This document shows, piece after piece, positions 37,301 through 46,774 of a stretch of 64,000 nt of DNA (positions within the stretch are counted from its first letter, which is position 1; each line of letters begins with the position of its first letter). Origin of the DNA: Methylococcaceae bacterium UBA662 (lineage in GTDB: Bacteria > Pseudomonadota > Gammaproteobacteria > Methylococcales > Methylomonadaceae); assembly GCA_002299425.1 (NCBI GenBank), contig DBNW01000079.1, positions 5,751-69,750 on the forward strand, written 5' to 3'. Below the pieces are notes generated by a model. It was not told the DNA's origin, searched no databases, and saw nothing but the letters and a program-made list of their open reading frames with translations. Position numbers and translations under genes: made by a program.

Positions 37301-37963
37301 GGCGGCACGCTGTGCGGTGGCAGCTAATTCACTCAGCACGGCGTTCAGCCCAGATGGCGTGGGGTAAACCGCAATGCCTTCGGGCAAGCCGTCAACACTG
37401 GCCAGCAACGCCTCCGGGGTGGCGTAGTCGGCAGTGAGTGCGGCCACTTCCCAGGTGCTGCGCGGGTAAATTTGTTGCCGCCAAAAATCATCCGCGCAGG
37501 CTTGGCGCAGGGTAGTGAGCTGTTCGGTCAATTCCAAGCCAAGCGGTTGCCCGCATTCTAGGGCTTGTTCGTGCAAAATCCGCTGGCAAAAGCCGTGTAG
37601 GGTAAAAATTCTTGCCTTGTCAATGTCCAGCAAGGCTAATGCCAAACGCCTGCTCGCTAAAGCCGGCTCTACCGGCAAGCGCATCAACCATCGCGCCAGT
37701 GTGCTGTCCGCTTGGGTGCCCGTTTGACGTAACGCCAGGCGGGCTTCTGCGAGCCTGCTGCGAATACGCTCTTTCAGCTCTGCCGTGGCCGCTTTGGTGA
37801 ACGTGACCACCAAAAGCCGCTCAATCGGCAGCCCTGTTTCCACTATGAAGCGCAACGCTAGCATGACCAGAGTGAATGTTTTGCCGGTACCGGCACTGGC
37901 TTCAATTAAGTTGACACCGGTTGCTAGAGGGGCGGTGGCGGCGTCAAAGGAGCTGGGTTTCAT
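34367..37963 (-). CDS. recB: Exodeoxyribonuclease V subunit beta (RecB)
   Basis: The 3'-5' helicase and nuclease subunit of RecBCD. The UvrD-type helicase has its Walker A at residue ~20 (IEASAGTGKTFTL), motif II in VVFIDEFQDTDSVQWEIF (~375) and motif VI in DIRLAYVALTRAQYRCYLVW (~815). The C-terminal PD-(D/E)XK nuclease is intact: a histidine in GNLVHELLEKLPF (~970), an aspartate in GFIDLVCCHQ (~1,095) and DYKTH (~1,110). The 1,198-residue length is normal. recC, which normally precedes recB, is absent; the upstream neighbour is rsmB. Confidence 0.95.
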   Translation of the reverse strand: MKPSSFDAATAPLATGVNLIEASAGTGKTFTLVMLALRFIVETGLPIERLLVVTFTKAATAELKERIRSRLAEARLALRQTGTQADSTLARWLMRLPVEPALASRRLALALLDIDKARIFTLHGFCQRILHEQALECGQPLGLELTEQLTTLRQACADDFWRQQIYPRSTWEVAALTADYATPEALLASVDGLPEGIAVYPTPSGLNAVLSELAATAQRAAAHLPSVKKILDTRQQKTFKPAFYKVLDTQLGQLERWLHGEALPPPTDALHALTYKGLYDGLNGNRWRAQGKQSADVRKRAYLQAMALDADVFDALAAVRVRLSLELRVCLLATLNTGIKARLQQHNAISFDGLISRVAEVLQGAGGDFLAQTIRQHYGVVFIDEFQDTDSVQWEIFSTLFANPDHRLYLIGDPKQAIYKFRGADIYTYLKAKNQTGQHFTLAQNFRSHPGLVNAVNILFQRENAFHLPALAFTPVLPAKSAHDGYLYRAGQPAPPMMLWQLAKSDSTDGYWRPGSHAAEDLIKQAVANEIVTLLSDAYALQPGGTALQAKHIAVLVRTNQQAEAYQTALRAVGVASVLNHTQSVLQSPEAGQLYTVLQAVAQPGNLDALKQTLALDWFGLDGQAFFQRINDAETWDAQAARFVEYHQTWQKCGLMAMMQEMLENEHINTTLAKMALAERRLTNIRHLLELLQQAAITEHLDLKQTLTWFALAINETSKQPGSSEQQQLRLESDADAVQIVTLHRSKGLEYPVVFCPNLWRRNLRLGQGKTAAVCHENGRMVADLGSEAFGRRHQQALAEELAEDIRLAYVALTRAQYRCYLVWADARSQEHSNSAALAWLLGDEFAAGGFAVQQAHWQNLWRQYPDCFGYHLVSTEATALAKHAAPSPPLALTVRRLSRSLQDHWQISSYTALSTLSMADDPQLPTDKSGERDLAGDGLAHEDHTPSWLPRGKASGNLVHELLEKLPFSELANNAIPAENYLQYGRRYGLTHIDPQAMGDLLQTVVTTSLSDSDPSFCLKNLPASACAKELPFYLSLPALATSQINAVLSGIPTVQALVNKSLQGFLTGFIDLVCCHQGYYYAVDYKTHCLPDYAQSSLTEAMHQHNYGLQYWLYAVVLHRYLQNRLPGYHYQRHFGGIRYLFVRGMRRDTAASGVFCDRPDQPRLEALAQIFSASPGKQTPADLSTAAGYASRHHP

Positions 37964-38019
37964 GGTTTGGAGTGGCTGGCTGGGTACGGTGTGTGGCGGT
38001 TTGGAGGTAGGTGTCGGCT

Positions 38020-39303
38020 TTAGTGTTTTTCAATGAGGGCATAGTAAAACCCGTCCATACCTTGGTCGCCGGTGAGAATTTGCCGGCCGAAGGGGCGTTC
38101 CTGCCCCCATTCGGCCACTATCGGCACGGCTTTGGCGTCAGCACAGTGCGCCAAAAAAGTTTCGATTTGTTGTTCGTTCTCTTGCTTTAATAGCGAACAA
38201 GTCGCGTACAACAAGCGCCCCCCGGGTGCCAGCAGGGGCCAAATAGCCGCCAGCAGGGCTGTTTGGCTGGCTTGCAATGCGGCAATATCGGTGGGTTTTC
38301 GCAGCAATTTGATGTCGGGGTGGCGGCGGATGACGCCCGTCGCCGAGCACGGAGCATCCAGTAAAATGCGCTGAAAAGGTCTGCCATCCCACCAGTTTTT
38401 AGGGTCGGTCGCATCGCCGACTGTTTGCGTGGCATTAAGCTGCAAACGCTGTAAGTTTTCATGGAGCCGGTGCATTCTCAACGGGTCTATGTCCAATGCT
38501 ACCAGCTCGTGTAACTGGGGCTGCATTTCTAGAATATGCGCCGTCTTGCCACCCGGGGCCGCGCACACATCCAAAACCCGTTGCCCCGGCTGCACGTCCA
38601 GTAAGCCTGCGGCCAGTTGCGCGGCACTATCTTGCACCGACACCCAGCCGTCGGAAAAGGCCGGCAGCCCGTCAACCGGTACCGGCTTTGTTAACTGCAC
38701 AGCGGTGGGGCAACAGGCTAAGGCTTCGGCGGCGATCCCGCGTTCAGTCAGTAATTGTAGGTATTGCGTGCGGCTGGTTTGCCCCAGGTTAACTCTAAGC
38801 ACCAGCGGCGGCTGCCGGTTATTTTCCGCGAAAATTCGCGCTGACTGCTCAGGCCAATCCTGCGTGATGGATTTAATCATCCAGTTAGGGTGACTGATCG
38901 CGGCACTGGCATGAAGTTGGCAAGCGTGCTCAAGCCTATCTTGTTGGCGCAGATAGTTTCTTAACAAGGCATTAAGCAGGGGTTTGGCCCAGGTTTTTTT
39001 GCCTACGGCTGCAACGGTTTCCGCAACAGCAGCATGGGTTTTCACCCGCATAAAAGCCAATTGGTATAAACCCACCAGTGCCAATGCCTTGATTTCTGGG
39101 TCTTTCAAGGGCTTGTCCAACAAGTGCGTCAACCAGAAATCCAATTTGTGGAATTGTCTTGACACGCCAAAGGTAAGGGCTTGCACAAAAGCGCGATCCT
39201 GAGCCAACGCTAAGGCGGGCAGAGCCCCGTCGAGGGCTGCCGTTAAGGACATGCCCTTGAACACTTGGGCTAATACCCGGGCGGCCAGTGCCCGCGTGTT
39301 CAA
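38020..39303 (-). CDS. rsmB: 16S rRNA (cytosine(967)-C5)-methyltransferase
   Basis: Methylates C967 of 16S rRNA. A NusB-like RNA-binding domain occupies residues ~1-140 and a Fmu/RsmB Rossmann domain the rest: SAM-binding DVCAAPGGKTAHILE (~247), the PC-containing motif LLDAPCSATGVIRRHPDI (~315) and the catalytic cysteine in LLYATCSLLKQEN (~370). The start is a TTG within TTGA, overlapping the fmt stop by four bases. It completes the def-fmt-rsmB operon. Confidence 0.95.
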   Translation of the reverse strand: MNTRALAARVLAQVFKGMSLTAALDGALPALALAQDRAFVQALTFGVSRQFHKLDFWLTHLLDKPLKDPEIKALALVGLYQLAFMRVKTHAAVAETVAAVGKKTWAKPLLNALLRNYLRQQDRLEHACQLHASAAISHPNWMIKSITQDWPEQSARIFAENNRQPPLVLRVNLGQTSRTQYLQLLTERGIAAEALACCPTAVQLTKPVPVDGLPAFSDGWVSVQDSAAQLAAGLLDVQPGQRVLDVCAAPGGKTAHILEMQPQLHELVALDIDPLRMHRLHENLQRLQLNATQTVGDATDPKNWWDGRPFQRILLDAPCSATGVIRRHPDIKLLRKPTDIAALQASQTALLAAIWPLLAPGGRLLYATCSLLKQENEQQIETFLAHCADAKAVPIVAEWGQERPFGRQILTGDQGMDGFYYALIEKH

Positions 39304-40223
39304 GCCAACACCATCCCGTCAGCCGCGTGGGCATTCAAAAAGGCTTGCGCGGGCAGGCGCTTGCCACCCGGCATCTGCACTTCTTTAAGTCGTAAGACAC
39401 CGTCACCGGTGGCCACGTCGAGTTGTTTGTTGTGCACCGTTATCCGTCCAGGCGGGGAGCCGGGCGGGGCGGCAATGGCCTCGGCCAGCCAAATACGCAA
39501 GTTTTGCCCTTGAAACCGTGTCTGCGCCACCGGCCAAGGATTAAGCCCGCGCACCGTGCGGTCAAGCTCTATCGCCGGACGCGACCAGTCCAGCCAGGCT
39601 TCTTGTTTGTCCAGTTTGTGCGCGTAAGTGACCTGCGCGGGGTCTTGCGGTTCAGCCACCAGTGCCCCCTGTGCTAAGTGCGGCAATACCTCAGCCAAGG
39701 CTACTGCGCCTAATTGTGCCAAGCGGTCATAAACAGACGCTGCGGTATCGGTCGGCGCAATGGGGCAAGACACTTTATGCAGCATATCTCCGGCATCCAG
39801 CTTTAGGTTGATTTGCATAACGGTGACACCGGTTTCGTCGTCACCGGCGATAATGGCCCGCTGGATCGGTGCCGCTCCTCGCCAGCGTGGCAACAGCGAG
39901 CCGTGGACATTAAGGCAGCCGAGTTGGGGTATATCCAGAACAGCCTGGGGCAAAATTACACCGTAGGCCACCACCACCATTAAGTCGGCGCGGAAAGCCG
40001 CTAACCGGGCCAGTTCGCCCGGAGCGTTCAAGTTGGCGGGTTGCCATACGGGTATGCCGGCAGCTTCGGCCATTTGTTTTACGGGACTGGCTTGTATTTG
40101 CCGGCCACGGCCGGCCGGCCGGTCCGGTTGGCTGTAGACCGCACAGACAGCGTGCTCGGATTCAAGTAAGCAACGCAGGCTGGGTACGGCAAACTTAGGC
40201 GTTCCAGCAAAAATAATTTTCAT
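39300..40223 (-). CDS. fmt: Methionyl-tRNA formyltransferase
   Basis: Formylates initiator Met-tRNA. The catalytic residues are seen in [20 protein letters not shown] (asparagine and histidine, ~residue 108) and the aspartate in LDAGDML (~145). The C-terminal tRNA-binding domain follows residue ~205. Its start overlaps the def stop by four bases, so formylase and deformylase are made together. The 307-residue length is normal. Confidence 0.97.
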   Translation of the reverse strand: MKIIFAGTPKFAVPSLRCLLESEHAVCAVYSQPDRPAGRGRQIQASPVKQMAEAAGIPVWQPANLNAPGELARLAAFRADLMVVVAYGVILPQAVLDIPQLGCLNVHGSLLPRWRGAAPIQRAIIAGDDETGVTVMQINLKLDAGDMLHKVSCPIAPTDTAASVYDRLAQLGAVALAEVLPHLAQGALVAEPQDPAQVTYAHKLDKQEAWLDWSRPAIELDRTVRGLNPWPVAQTRFQGQNLRIWLAEAIAAPPGSPPGRITVHNKQLDVATGDGVLRLKEVQMPGGKRLPAQAFLNAHAADGMVLA

Positions 40224-40732
40224 GAATGGACTTTTTCTTGGCGGTGAATTTTTTGCAACTTGGCTTTAATCCGTTGCCGCTTCAGCGGCGATAGGTAATC
40301 GACAAACAATTTTCCTTCCAGATGGTCGATTTCATGCTGGATACACACGGCCAACAATTCCCGCGCTTCAAATTCAAACGCCAGACCGTTTTTATCCAAG
40401 GCTCGAACCCGGATATGTTCGGCGCGCTTAACTTTTTCAAAAAAAGTGGGCACCGATAAGCAGCCTTCTTCCGCTTCTCTCACGCCTTTTTTTTCAATAA
40501 TTTCCGGGTTTATTAAGCATAACGGGACATTTTTTTCTTCGCTCACGTCAATCACAATCACCCGCAGTGGGACATTGACTTGTGTAGCAGCCAGCCCCAC
40601 CCCTTGGGCCTGGTACATGGTTTCCAACATGTCCTCGGCCAATTTTTTTATGCGTAGGTCAACCGTTTTCACCGGCAGTGCTTTTTTGCGTAGCCGTTCA
40701 TCGGGAAACTCAAGAATCGTTAGAATACTCAA
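40220..40732 (-). CDS. def: Peptide deformylase
   Basis: Removes the formyl group from nascent proteins. The three metal-site motifs are intact: GVGLAATQ (~residue 45), EGCLSVP (~90) and HEIDHLEG (~133). The start is placed at TTG 40732, about six bases after a GGAG ribosome site, giving the usual beginning ([15 protein letters not shown]) and 170 residues. An in-frame GTG at 40744 would add four residues. The LysM gene is divergent, a conserved arrangement. Confidence 0.95.
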   Translation of the reverse strand: MSILTILEFPDERLRKKALPVKTVDLRIKKLAEDMLETMYQAQGVGLAATQVNVPLRVIVIDVSEEKNVPLCLINPEIIEKKGVREAEEGCLSVPTFFEKVKRAEHIRVRALDKNGLAFEFEARELLAVCIQHEIDHLEGKLFVDYLSPLKRQRIKAKLQKIHRQEKVHS

Positions 40733-40834
40733 CAGCCTCTCCACTATAATGCTCGAGTGCTGGAATTCTATCTGAATTCATCTAAACTTTGAATGCAAAG
40801 CTGCCAGAGCCGCCTAATTTTTCAGGGATTCCAA

Positions 40835-41959
40835 ATGGTTTGTAACATTTTCTTAGGACTGCTATTTTTTTGTTTTTTTAGCACTGCCGCCTATGCAGAA
40901 ACCCTTCAAATAAATCCTAATCACCCCGACCAATACACGGTTGTGGAAGGCGATACCTTATGGGATATATCTGAAAAATTCCTGCAACATGCCTGGCAGT
41001 GGCCCGAGCTGTGGCGCTATAACCGGCAAATCCACAACCCGCATTTAATCTATCCCGGCGACACGGTGTATTTTACGACCGTCAATGGCATCCCCCAGCT
41101 TAGCGTGACCAGGGCCGGAGGCTTTGAACAAACCGATGGCACGTACGGCACCAGCCCTTGCGTCCTTAAGAAAGAAGATTATCAAGGCGGCCGCGAACAC
41201 TTTCCTGTCACGGCAGACGGCAAACTCATGCCGTGCATTCGTGTGATGCCGATGCAGGAAGCCATTAGGATACTGCCTGCCGAGCAGATCCGGGTTTTTT
41301 TGTCATCGCCTAGGGTAGTGGGTATGCACGACATGGCCAATGCACCCTACGTTATTGATGTGGCGGGCGAACATATCATCGCCGGTGTCGGCGATAAGGT
41401 CTATGTCCGCCCCAGCCTATCACCCGAACAAAAATCTTATGTGATTTACCGTCCCGGAAAACCCTACCTTCGCCCTGTGACCAATGAGGTTTTAGGGTAT
41501 GAGGCCGGTTATGTGGCGGAGGCCCATTTAATTAAGACAGGCGACCCGAGTACCTTAGCTATTGAGAGCTCCAAGGGCGATATCCGCATGGGCGACCGCC
41601 TCATGCCAGCCGCTGCCGAGGAGTTCACGCTGCAATTTTTTCCACGGCCACCCAACGTGCCTTTGACCGGCAGTATCATCAGCGTGCTAGGTGGCGTTTC
41701 ACAAATTGGTCGGCACAACATCGTAGTTGTCGACCTTGGCAGCAACGATGGCATAAAGATCGGACACGAATTAGATATTTTTCGTAAAGGCGAGGTGGTC
41801 AGGGACCCCTACAGCAACATACAAAACGACACCGTCAAATTGCCCGATGAATTAGCGGGTACTTTGTTGGTGTTCAGACCTTTCGAGCGCGTCAGTTATG
41901 CCTTGGTGATGAAAGCCAACCAAGCCATTCATGTCCTAGACGCCGTAAAAACGCCCTGA
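40835..41959 (+). CDS. LysM peptidoglycan-binding domain protein
   Basis: An exported protein with a signal peptide (cleavage after ~residue 21, AYA) and one LysM domain at ~30-80 (YTVVEGDTLWDISEKF ... HLIYPGDTVYF). The remaining ~300 residues form a domain of unknown function usual for proteins encoded between def and dprA. ATG 40835 follows an AGGGAT ribosome site and gives the best signal peptide; an upstream in-frame ATG at 40793 would add 14 residues. It probably acts at the cell wall and is likely co-transcribed with dprA. Confidence 0.88.
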   Translation: MVCNIFLGLLFFCFFSTAAYAETLQINPNHPDQYTVVEGDTLWDISEKFLQHAWQWPELWRYNRQIHNPHLIYPGDTVYFTTVNGIPQLSVTRAGGFEQTDGTYGTSPCVLKKEDYQGGREHFPVTADGKLMPCIRVMPMQEAIRILPAEQIRVFLSSPRVVGMHDMANAPYVIDVAGEHIIAGVGDKVYVRPSLSPEQKSYVIYRPGKPYLRPVTNEVLGYEAGYVAEAHLIKTGDPSTLAIESSKGDIRMGDRLMPAAAEEFTLQFFPRPPNVPLTGSIISVLGGVSQIGRHNIVVVDLGSNDGIKIGHELDIFRKGEVVRDPYSNIQNDTVKLPDELAGTLLVFRPFERVSYALVMKANQAIHVLDAVKTP

Positions 41960-41970
41960 AAAACAGTCAC

Positions 41971-43071
41971 TTGTCAAATGAAGTTCCAGCCATTGCTTAT
42001 TGGCTAGCACTTATTCGGGTGCCAGGGCTAGGTTGCCGTACTTTTCTTAGGTTATTGCAAACGCACAGCCCGGAACAAATTTTTAAAGAGTCTGCTTGCG
42101 CGCTTCAGGCACTGGGCTTAAAAGAAACTAGCGTCCAGGCCATCAAAAACCCGGATTGGATAAGGGTTGAACAAGACATGGCTTGGCTGGATCAAAGCAA
42201 CCACTGCGCCATAACCCTAACGTCTCCGGACTATCCGAGCCAACTTAAAGAAATTGCCGACCCGCCGCCGGTACTTTTTGTGTTCGGCGACCCAGCCCTG
42301 CTGGCCACGCCGCAACTTGCCATAGTCGGCAGCCGCAACCCCTCGACCTTGGGCAAGGAAAACGCCTTCGGTTTTGCCCAAGACTTGGCGGCAGGCGGAT
42401 TTACCATAACCAGCGGCCTAGCATTAGGCATTGACGCCGCCAGCCACCGAGGGGCACTGGCCGCTAACGGGTTTACCATCGCCGTCGCAGGGACGGGTCT
42501 GGATCGTGTTTACCCTGCGGTGCACAAAGACCTGGCTGACCAAATTGTTGCACACGGGGCTTTAGTGTCGGAATTTCCGCCGGGTACCCCGGCTAAGGCC
42601 GGCCATTTTCCCCGCCGCAACCGCCTTATCAGCGGCTTGTGCCAAGGCCTTCTGGTGGTTGAAGCGGCCACGCAGAGCGGCTCGTTAATCACCGCCCGGC
42701 TGGCCTTGGAGCAAAACCGCGAAGTATTTGCCATTCCAGGCTCCATCCATAATCCGTTGGCCAAAGGCTGCAATGCCCTCATTCGGGAAGGGGCAAAATT
42801 GGTGGAAACCACCCAGCATATTTTTGAGGAACTAACCCACTGTTTTACAAGAGATGAAAAACTTTTTAGCGTAAGCGACCAATCAGCGCTTGACCTGGAA
42901 CAACAAACATTATTGAATCTAATAGCGTTTGAGCCGACCGGCATTGATTATTTGGTGGCCCAAACCGGATTGCCGGTTGCAGAAATTGCGTCAACCTTGT
43001 TGATTTTGGAACTGCAAGGCTACTTGGAGGCAACTCCGGGAGGCTGCTATGCCCGCTTGCTAGTAAGATAA
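41971..43071 (+). CDS. dprA: DNA-processing protein DprA (Smf)
   Basis: Protects incoming single-stranded DNA and loads RecA in natural transformation. A SAM-like N-terminal domain is followed by the Rossmann domain: IVGSRNPSTLGKENAFGFA (~residue 112), SGLALGIDAASHRGAL (~148) and HFPRRNRLISGL (~210). A winged-helix C-terminus covers ~300-366. The TTG start lies 11 bases after the LysM gene. The length of 366 residues is normal. Confidence 0.95.
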   Translation: MSNEVPAIAYWLALIRVPGLGCRTFLRLLQTHSPEQIFKESACALQALGLKETSVQAIKNPDWIRVEQDMAWLDQSNHCAITLTSPDYPSQLKEIADPPPVLFVFGDPALLATPQLAIVGSRNPSTLGKENAFGFAQDLAAGGFTITSGLALGIDAASHRGALAANGFTIAVAGTGLDRVYPAVHKDLADQIVAHGALVSEFPPGTPAKAGHFPRRNRLISGLCQGLLVVEAATQSGSLITARLALEQNREVFAIPGSIHNPLAKGCNALIREGAKLVETTQHIFEELTHCFTRDEKLFSVSDQSALDLEQQTLLNLIAFEPTGIDYLVAQTGLPVAEIASTLLILELQGYLEATPGGCYARLLVR

Positions 43072-43153
43072 ATAAGCTATTTTAACAATGGCTTAGAACT
43101 CCGGCGCAGCATTAAACCCGGATTAATTGAACACCCCCCCTAAAGACTCGCCC

Positions 43154-43621
43154 ATGAAAGAAAATATATTCGATGTGCTGATGTACCTGTTTGAAAATTA
43201 CATGGAAGATGAAATAGGCAGGTTGCCCGACAGCGAAGCCATCAAAACAGAGCTTGAGGAAGCCGGGTTTGGCCAGCTTGAAGTCGACAAGGCTTTCCAT
43301 TGGTTAGAATCCTTAAGCCTGCAAGGCGGCATAAAGCCAGCCGTGGCCACAGCCTTTCGGATATTCTGTCCACAAGAACAAGACAAACTCGACCTAGAAT
43401 GCCGTAATCTCTTAATGTTCCTGGAACAAACCGGCATACTCAACCCGACCAACCGGGAAATCGTCATAGACCGAGCTATGGCCTTGGATGACGATGAAAT
43501 TTCCTTAGAGAAACTCAAATGGATCGTATTGATGATCCTCCTGAGCCAGCCGGATGAAGAGCTGGCTTTTTCCAGAATGGAAGACATTGTCTACGACCTG
43601 GCACCGACCTATCTGCATTGA
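43154..43621 (+). CDS. smg: Smg protein (DUF494)
   Basis: A 155-residue acidic, mostly helical protein of the DUF494/Smg family, almost always found between dprA and topA, as here. The family N-terminus MKENIFDVLMYLFENYMED sets the start at 43154; the frame is open nine codons upstream without reason to use it. Molecular function is not established; the conserved neighbourhood suggests a link to DNA metabolism. Confidence 0.92.
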   Translation: MKENIFDVLMYLFENYMEDEIGRLPDSEAIKTELEEAGFGQLEVDKAFHWLESLSLQGGIKPAVATAFRIFCPQEQDKLDLECRNLLMFLEQTGILNPTNREIVIDRAMALDDDEISLEKLKWIVLMILLSQPDEELAFSRMEDIVYDLAPTYLH

Positions 43622-43702
43622 CCGATATAGGCTGTCGGTACCCGGCCTGCGTGATGGCCGCCCCGCTTATCCCACCTTCGACCATGGACTTGTTAACGGT
43701 AA

Positions 43703-46045
43703 ATGAGCAAACACCTTGTTATTGTCGAATCGCCTGCTAAAGCGAAGACCATTGAAAAATACCTGGGCAAGAATTTCCAAGTCTTAGCGTCTTATGGCCA
43801 CGTTCGCGACCTAATCCCCAAAGAAGGCGCGGTTGACCCAGAGCATGATTTCGCCATGAAATACGAAATCATTGATCGCAATCAGCGTCATGTTCAAGCT
43901 ATCAGCAAGGCCCTAAAAACCGCTGACAGTCTTTATCTAGCGACTGACCCGGACCGCGAAGGCGAAGCCATTTCGTGGCATTTGCTGGAGTTATTGCGGG
44001 AAAAAAAACTGCTCAAAGACAAGCCGGTGCATCGGGTGGTGTTCTACGAAATTACCAAACGGGCGGTTACCGAGGCCATCGCCCGGCCTGAGCAATTGTC
44101 CATCAACCTCATCAACGCGCAACAAGCTCGGCGGGCACTTGACTACCTGGTCGGTTTTAACCTGTCCCCGCTGTTATGGAAAAAAATTCGGCGTGGCCTT
44201 TCCGCCGGGCGTGTGCAAAGCCCCGCGCTGCGGATGATCGTGGAACGGGAATTGGCAATCGAAGCCTTCGCCTCGCGAGAATACTGGAGCGTGGATGCTG
44301 TCTTAAACGCGCAACAGCACGTTTTCAAAGCCAAACTGACCCACTTCGACGGCGTTAAACTGGAGCAATTCAGTATCAATAACCAAGTCCAAGCAGAGCA
44401 AGCCAAAGCAGCCCTGTTGCAGGCTGCCGATGGCCAGTTGCTCGTTGTCAAGGTGGAGAAAAAACAGCGCAAACGCAGTCCCGCACCGCCTTTTATTACC
44501 TCTACTTTGCAGCAAGAAGCCTCCAGAAAACTGGGTTTCACCACCAAACGCACGATGCTGGTAGCCCAGCAATTGTACGAAGGCATCGACACAGGCGGCG
44601 AAACTCAAGGTCTTATCACCTACATGCGCACGGACTCGGTGAATTTATCAGTCGAGGCGGTAACGCAACTGCGCGAACTGATCAGTGAGCACTACGGTCC
44701 GGAGGCACTGCCGAACCAGCCATGCTTGTACAAAACCAAAGCAAAAAATGCCCAAGAGGCCCACGAAGCTATCCGCCCGACCTCGGCACGGCTGCTGCCT
44801 GGACAAATCAAGGCTTATTTGACGGATGAGCAATTCAAGATCTACGACCTTATTTGGAAACGCACTGTCGCCTGCCAAATGACTCATGCCACCTTTAATG
44901 GGGTTGTCGCCGAATTGGCTTGCAGCAATGGTCAGCATGTCTTTAGGGCTTCCGGTTCAACCATTGCCAGCCCTGGTTTTATGGCGGTTTATCTGGAAGG
45001 CAAGGACGACAACGCCGAGAATGACGACCAGGAACGCCTGCTGCCGCCCTTGCAAGAAGGCCGCCCGGTCCCGCTTGACGACATCGTGATCGGTCAGCAT
45101 TTTACCGAGCCGCCGCCCCGTTACGGCGAGGCCAGCTTGGTGAAAACATTGGAAGAACACGGCATAGGGCGGCCCTCCACCTATGCTTCGATCATCTCCA
45201 CGTTGCAAAATCGCGAGTACGTCACCCTAGAAAGCAAACGGTTTTACCCGACTGACGTAGGCCGCATTGTCAACAAATTTTTGACCGAACATTTTACGAA
45301 ATACGTCGATTACAGTTTCACTGCCAATCTTGAGGACGAACTCGATGCCGTCTCACGCGGAGAAAAAGATTGGATACCCTTGATGCACGCGTTTTGGGAT
45401 CCTTTCAACAGCCTTATTCAGGAAAAAGAAGAAAGCGTCCAACGCAAGGATGTGACCCAAGAAGCCATTGATGAAAAATGCCCCGAATGTGGCAGCCCGT
45501 TGTCCATTCGACTAGGCCGCAATGGCCGTTTCATTGGCTGCACCCACTACCCGGAGTGTTCGTACACCCGCAATTTAGGCGATGACAGCAGCCCGGTGGC
45601 TGAGCCAGAAATTGTTGAGGGCCGCTCCTGTCCGGTTTGCAATGCTCCGCTAACAGTTAAAACCGGCCGCTATGGCAAATTCATAGGTTGCAGTGCCTAT
45701 CCTAAATGCAAGCACATTGAGCCGCTGGAGAAGCCCCAGGACACCGGGGTTGAATGCCCACAGTGCCGCCAAGGCACTATTCTTAAACGAAAAGCCAAAT
45801 CTGGAAAAATATTCTATTCCTGCTCCGGCTACCCTAAGTGCGCTTACGCACTTTGGAATCCCCCAATTAAAGAGAGCTGTCCTGCGTGTCAATGGCCTAT
45901 TTTAACCATCAAAGAAACCAAACGGCGGGGGCTGGAAAAAGTTTGCCCGCAGCAGGACTGCAAATACGCCACGCCTTACGAGGGCAATTCTGAAGATATC
46001 AATGGTGTCGCCGGTTACCCGGTGGTTAGGGAACTGACCGGGTAA
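43703..46045 (+). CDS. topA: DNA topoisomerase I
   Basis: Relaxes negative supercoils. The Toprim domain is at residues ~3-140 (VIVESPAKAKTIEKYLG, then ATDPDREGEAISWHL). The SAGRVQSPALRMIVERE motif is at ~170, and the active tyrosine is in LITYMRTDSVNLS (~312). The C-terminus carries four zinc-ribbon modules with CxxC pairs from ~590 onward, the third and fourth less regular. At 780 residues it is somewhat shorter than the E. coli enzyme. Confidence 0.97.
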   Translation: MSKHLVIVESPAKAKTIEKYLGKNFQVLASYGHVRDLIPKEGAVDPEHDFAMKYEIIDRNQRHVQAISKALKTADSLYLATDPDREGEAISWHLLELLREKKLLKDKPVHRVVFYEITKRAVTEAIARPEQLSINLINAQQARRALDYLVGFNLSPLLWKKIRRGLSAGRVQSPALRMIVERELAIEAFASREYWSVDAVLNAQQHVFKAKLTHFDGVKLEQFSINNQVQAEQAKAALLQAADGQLLVVKVEKKQRKRSPAPPFITSTLQQEASRKLGFTTKRTMLVAQQLYEGIDTGGETQGLITYMRTDSVNLSVEAVTQLRELISEHYGPEALPNQPCLYKTKAKNAQEAHEAIRPTSARLLPGQIKAYLTDEQFKIYDLIWKRTVACQMTHATFNGVVAELACSNGQHVFRASGSTIASPGFMAVYLEGKDDNAENDDQERLLPPLQEGRPVPLDDIVIGQHFTEPPPRYGEASLVKTLEEHGIGRPSTYASIISTLQNREYVTLESKRFYPTDVGRIVNKFLTEHFTKYVDYSFTANLEDELDAVSRGEKDWIPLMHAFWDPFNSLIQEKEESVQRKDVTQEAIDEKCPECGSPLSIRLGRNGRFIGCTHYPECSYTRNLGDDSSPVAEPEIVEGRSCPVCNAPLTVKTGRYGKFIGCSAYPKCKHIEPLEKPQDTGVECPQCRQGTILKRKAKSGKIFYSCSGYPKCAYALWNPPIKESCPACQWPILTIKETKRRGLEKVCPQQDCKYATPYEGNSEDINGVAGYPVVRELTG

Positions 46046-46071
46046 CCGGCGATTAACACTACGCTTTAAAA

Positions 46072-46650
46072 TCACATGGCCGCAAAAAAAGCCGCCAACT
46101 CCCTCATGTCAGCATCGGACAAATTGCCTGCGATGGATTGCATGGGACCTGACTGGCGCACACCGTGCTTAAAATTTTGCAATTGGTTCACCAAATAATC
46201 CGGCTGTTGTCCGGCCAATCGGGGAATTGCTCCACGGCCCTCGCCTTTGTTTCCGTGGCATCCGAGGCACAGGGCGGCTTTTTCTTGACCGGCTGCTGCC
46301 AATGCCGCATCGGAGACAGCTGTTGGTGCTGGCAAGCTAGAAAAATACGCCGCCAAATTGGCTTTATCCGCCTCGCTTAGAGTGGCTGCTATCGCTTGCA
46401 TCATTGGATTGGTACGACTACCTGATTTGAAGGCATTGAGCTGGTTTATCAGGTAACTGCTTTGCTGGGCCGCTAAATTCGGCCATTGCACGTTTTTACT
46501 TTGTCCTTTGTTGCCATGGCAGCCAATGCAAGCAGAAGCCGATTTTTCGCCGGCTTCCGGGTCTGCCGCTGAATTGGCAGGGGAAGAAAATGAAAGAAAT
46601 ACCGCCAATAGCAGCAGTAAAGATGTTAACAACGGTGTTTTTTTAGTCAT
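46072..46650 (-). CDS. Cytochrome c4 (dihaem periplasmic cytochrome)
   Basis: A periplasmic electron carrier with two cytochrome c domains. After a signal peptide (residues 1-~27) the haem sites are CIGCHGNKGQ (~40) and CLGCHGNKGE (~127), each followed by a methionine-containing ligand segment (NPMMQAIA and SGPMQSIAG). The start at 46650 follows a GAGGAG ribosome site by eight bases. The length of 192 residues and the repeat structure fit cytochrome c4, which usually serves terminal oxidases. Confidence 0.9.
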   Translation of the reverse strand: MTKKTPLLTSLLLLLAVFLSFSSPANSAADPEAGEKSASACIGCHGNKGQSKNVQWPNLAAQQSSYLINQLNAFKSGSRTNPMMQAIAATLSEADKANLAAYFSSLPAPTAVSDAALAAAGQEKAALCLGCHGNKGEGRGAIPRLAGQQPDYLVNQLQNFKHGVRQSGPMQSIAGNLSDADMRELAAFFAAM

Positions 46651-46731
46651 GGGTCTACTCCTCATCAATGTATTAATTTTTATTAATTTATTGCAGCGTG
46701 TTGATTGGGACAGTTCACAAAAAAGCAACTC

Positions 46732-46760
46732 ACTATACAACAGAAGTTACGCATTGACAG
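46732..46760 (-). promoter_or_regulatory. Probable sigma-70 promoter of the cytochrome c4 gene
   Basis: On the minus strand, -35 CTGTCA (46755-46760) and -10 TATAGT (46732-46737) are 17 bases apart, about 80 bases upstream of the start. The spacer contains a GTTACGCA-like sequence also seen at the ends of the neighbouring insertion-sequence remnant. Confidence 0.5.
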
Positions 46761-46774
46761 CCAAGCTATAACCT

